From Apodemus sylvaticus (Eukaryota > Chordata > Mammalia > Rodentia > Muridae): a stretch of DNA of 64,000 nucleotides. A program made the position numbers and the translations under genes. Of this stretch, positions 63,412 through 64,000 are shown piece by piece. The stretch is from positions 38,699,842 through 38,763,841 of the forward strand of contig NC_067488.1 in the NCBI RefSeq assembly GCF_947179515.1, written 5' to 3'. How positions within the stretch are numbered: the stretch's first letter is position 1; each line of letters opens with the position of its first letter. The notes under the pieces are model-generated. The model ran no database searches. It saw nothing but the letters and a program-made list of their open reading frames with translations, and was not told where the DNA came from.

Positions 63412-64000
63412 TTTTTTATTAGATATTTGCTTTATTTATATTTCAAATGGTATCCCTTTCCTCATTACCCCTCTGAAAATCCCCTATCCCACCCACCCCC
63501 GTCCCCCCTACTGACCACCTTCCCCCAACTTCCTCACTTGCATTCCCCTATTCTGGGGAATCCAACCTTCATACCACCCCTCTCTCCTCTCATTGACGTC
63601 TGAAATGGTCATCTTCTGCTACATATGAAGCCATGGGTTCCTCTGAGTGTACTCTTTGGCTGGTGGTTTAGTCCTTGGGAGCTGTGGGGGTACTGGTTGG
63701 TACATGTTATTGTTCCACCTGCAGGTTTGCAAATCTCTGCAGCTCTTTGGGTCCTTTCTCTAACTGCTCCACTGGGGACCCTATGCTCATTCTATTAGTT
63801 GGCTGTGAGCCATGGGTATTTTGATATGCTCCACTATGTTCATAGCAGCCTTATTTATAATAGCTAGAAGCTGGAAATAACCCAGGTATCCCTCAACAGA
63901 GAAATGGATACAGAAAATGTGGTACATTTACACAATGGAGTGCTACTCAGCTATTAAAAACAATGAATTCATGAAATTCTTAGGCAAAGGGATGGAGCTA
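63412..64000 (-). mobile_element. Older LINE-1 with 5' inversion, continuing past the window
   Basis: It has a T-rich tail at 63412, then L1 3'UTR in reverse complement ('TTTATATTTCAAATGGTATC', 'TGGTTTAGTCCTTGGGAGCT') to about 63823. From 63824 it switches to + strand ORF2 C-terminal sequence ('CACTATGTTCATAGCAGCCT', 'ACAATGAATTCATGAAATTC') up to the window end. The 3' half on the - strand followed by an inverted upstream half matches a twin-primed insertion. The far end and target duplication are outside the window. Confidence 0.85.

Overview
The window is nuclear DNA of a murine rodent, most likely rat (Rattus). The evidence is the repeat content. There are LINE-1 (L1) copies with murine 3'UTRs ending in the usual AATGTAAATAAA-type tail, B1, B2 and RSINE1/B4-like SINEs, URR1-like DNA transposons, a MaLR-like LTR, and long CA, CT, TTTC and TATA microsatellites. 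Two tandem 66-bp units in an L1 ORF1 coiled coil also fit what I know of rat L1. The species call is an inference. I recognise no host protein-coding gene, tRNA, rRNA or CRISPR array. The window looks like an AT-rich, L1-rich, SINE-poor intergenic or deep intronic region.

Layout. 1-3.7 kb is the 3' part of an internally deleted L1 on the + strand with a short B1 inside it. 4.1-6.05 kb holds two direct copies of an LTR-like repeat around about 1.16 kb. 8.1-9.5 kb has an old L1 3'UTR followed by pyrimidine microsatellites. 11.0-11.7 kb is an old L1 ORF2 piece, and 11.96-14.29 kb is a 5'-inverted ('twin-primed') L1 with a perfect 17-bp target-site duplication (TSD). 14.5-44 kb is mostly unique AT-rich sequence. 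It carries a URR1-like element, SINE relics, truncated L1s (21.1, 24.2, 28.4, 35.9 and 36.6 kb), a MaLR-like LTR (31.3 kb), and a URR1 with an L1 tail nested in it (37.9-38.5 kb). 44.2-47.95 kb is an L1 on the - strand that keeps its 5' end but lacks about 2 kb of the reverse transcriptase region. 49.095-56.339 kb is a full-length 7.2-kb L1 on the - strand with a perfect 16-bp TSD. 58.3 kb has a B2 with a perfect 15-bp TSD, and 59.5-60.3 kb an old L1 3'UTR. A second 5'-inverted L1 runs off the right end.

The full-length L1 is the main functional object. Its 423-residue ORF1 is open. Its ORF2 is broken by a stop at codon 43 (the place of the catalytic endonuclease Glu), a 1-nt frameshift and a TGG-to-TAG stop. 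It therefore looks unable to move itself. The GC-rich 5'UTR could still act as a promoter: it carries five ~196-bp monomers of two alternating types with YY1-like motifs, behind a 5' end containing a CAG triplet run.

I found no convincing undescribed biological system. The best leads outside known repeats are an exact 43-bp direct repeat 0.8 kb apart and, next to its second copy, a TATA box plus splice-donor arrangement that could be a short first exon (about 22.8 kb).
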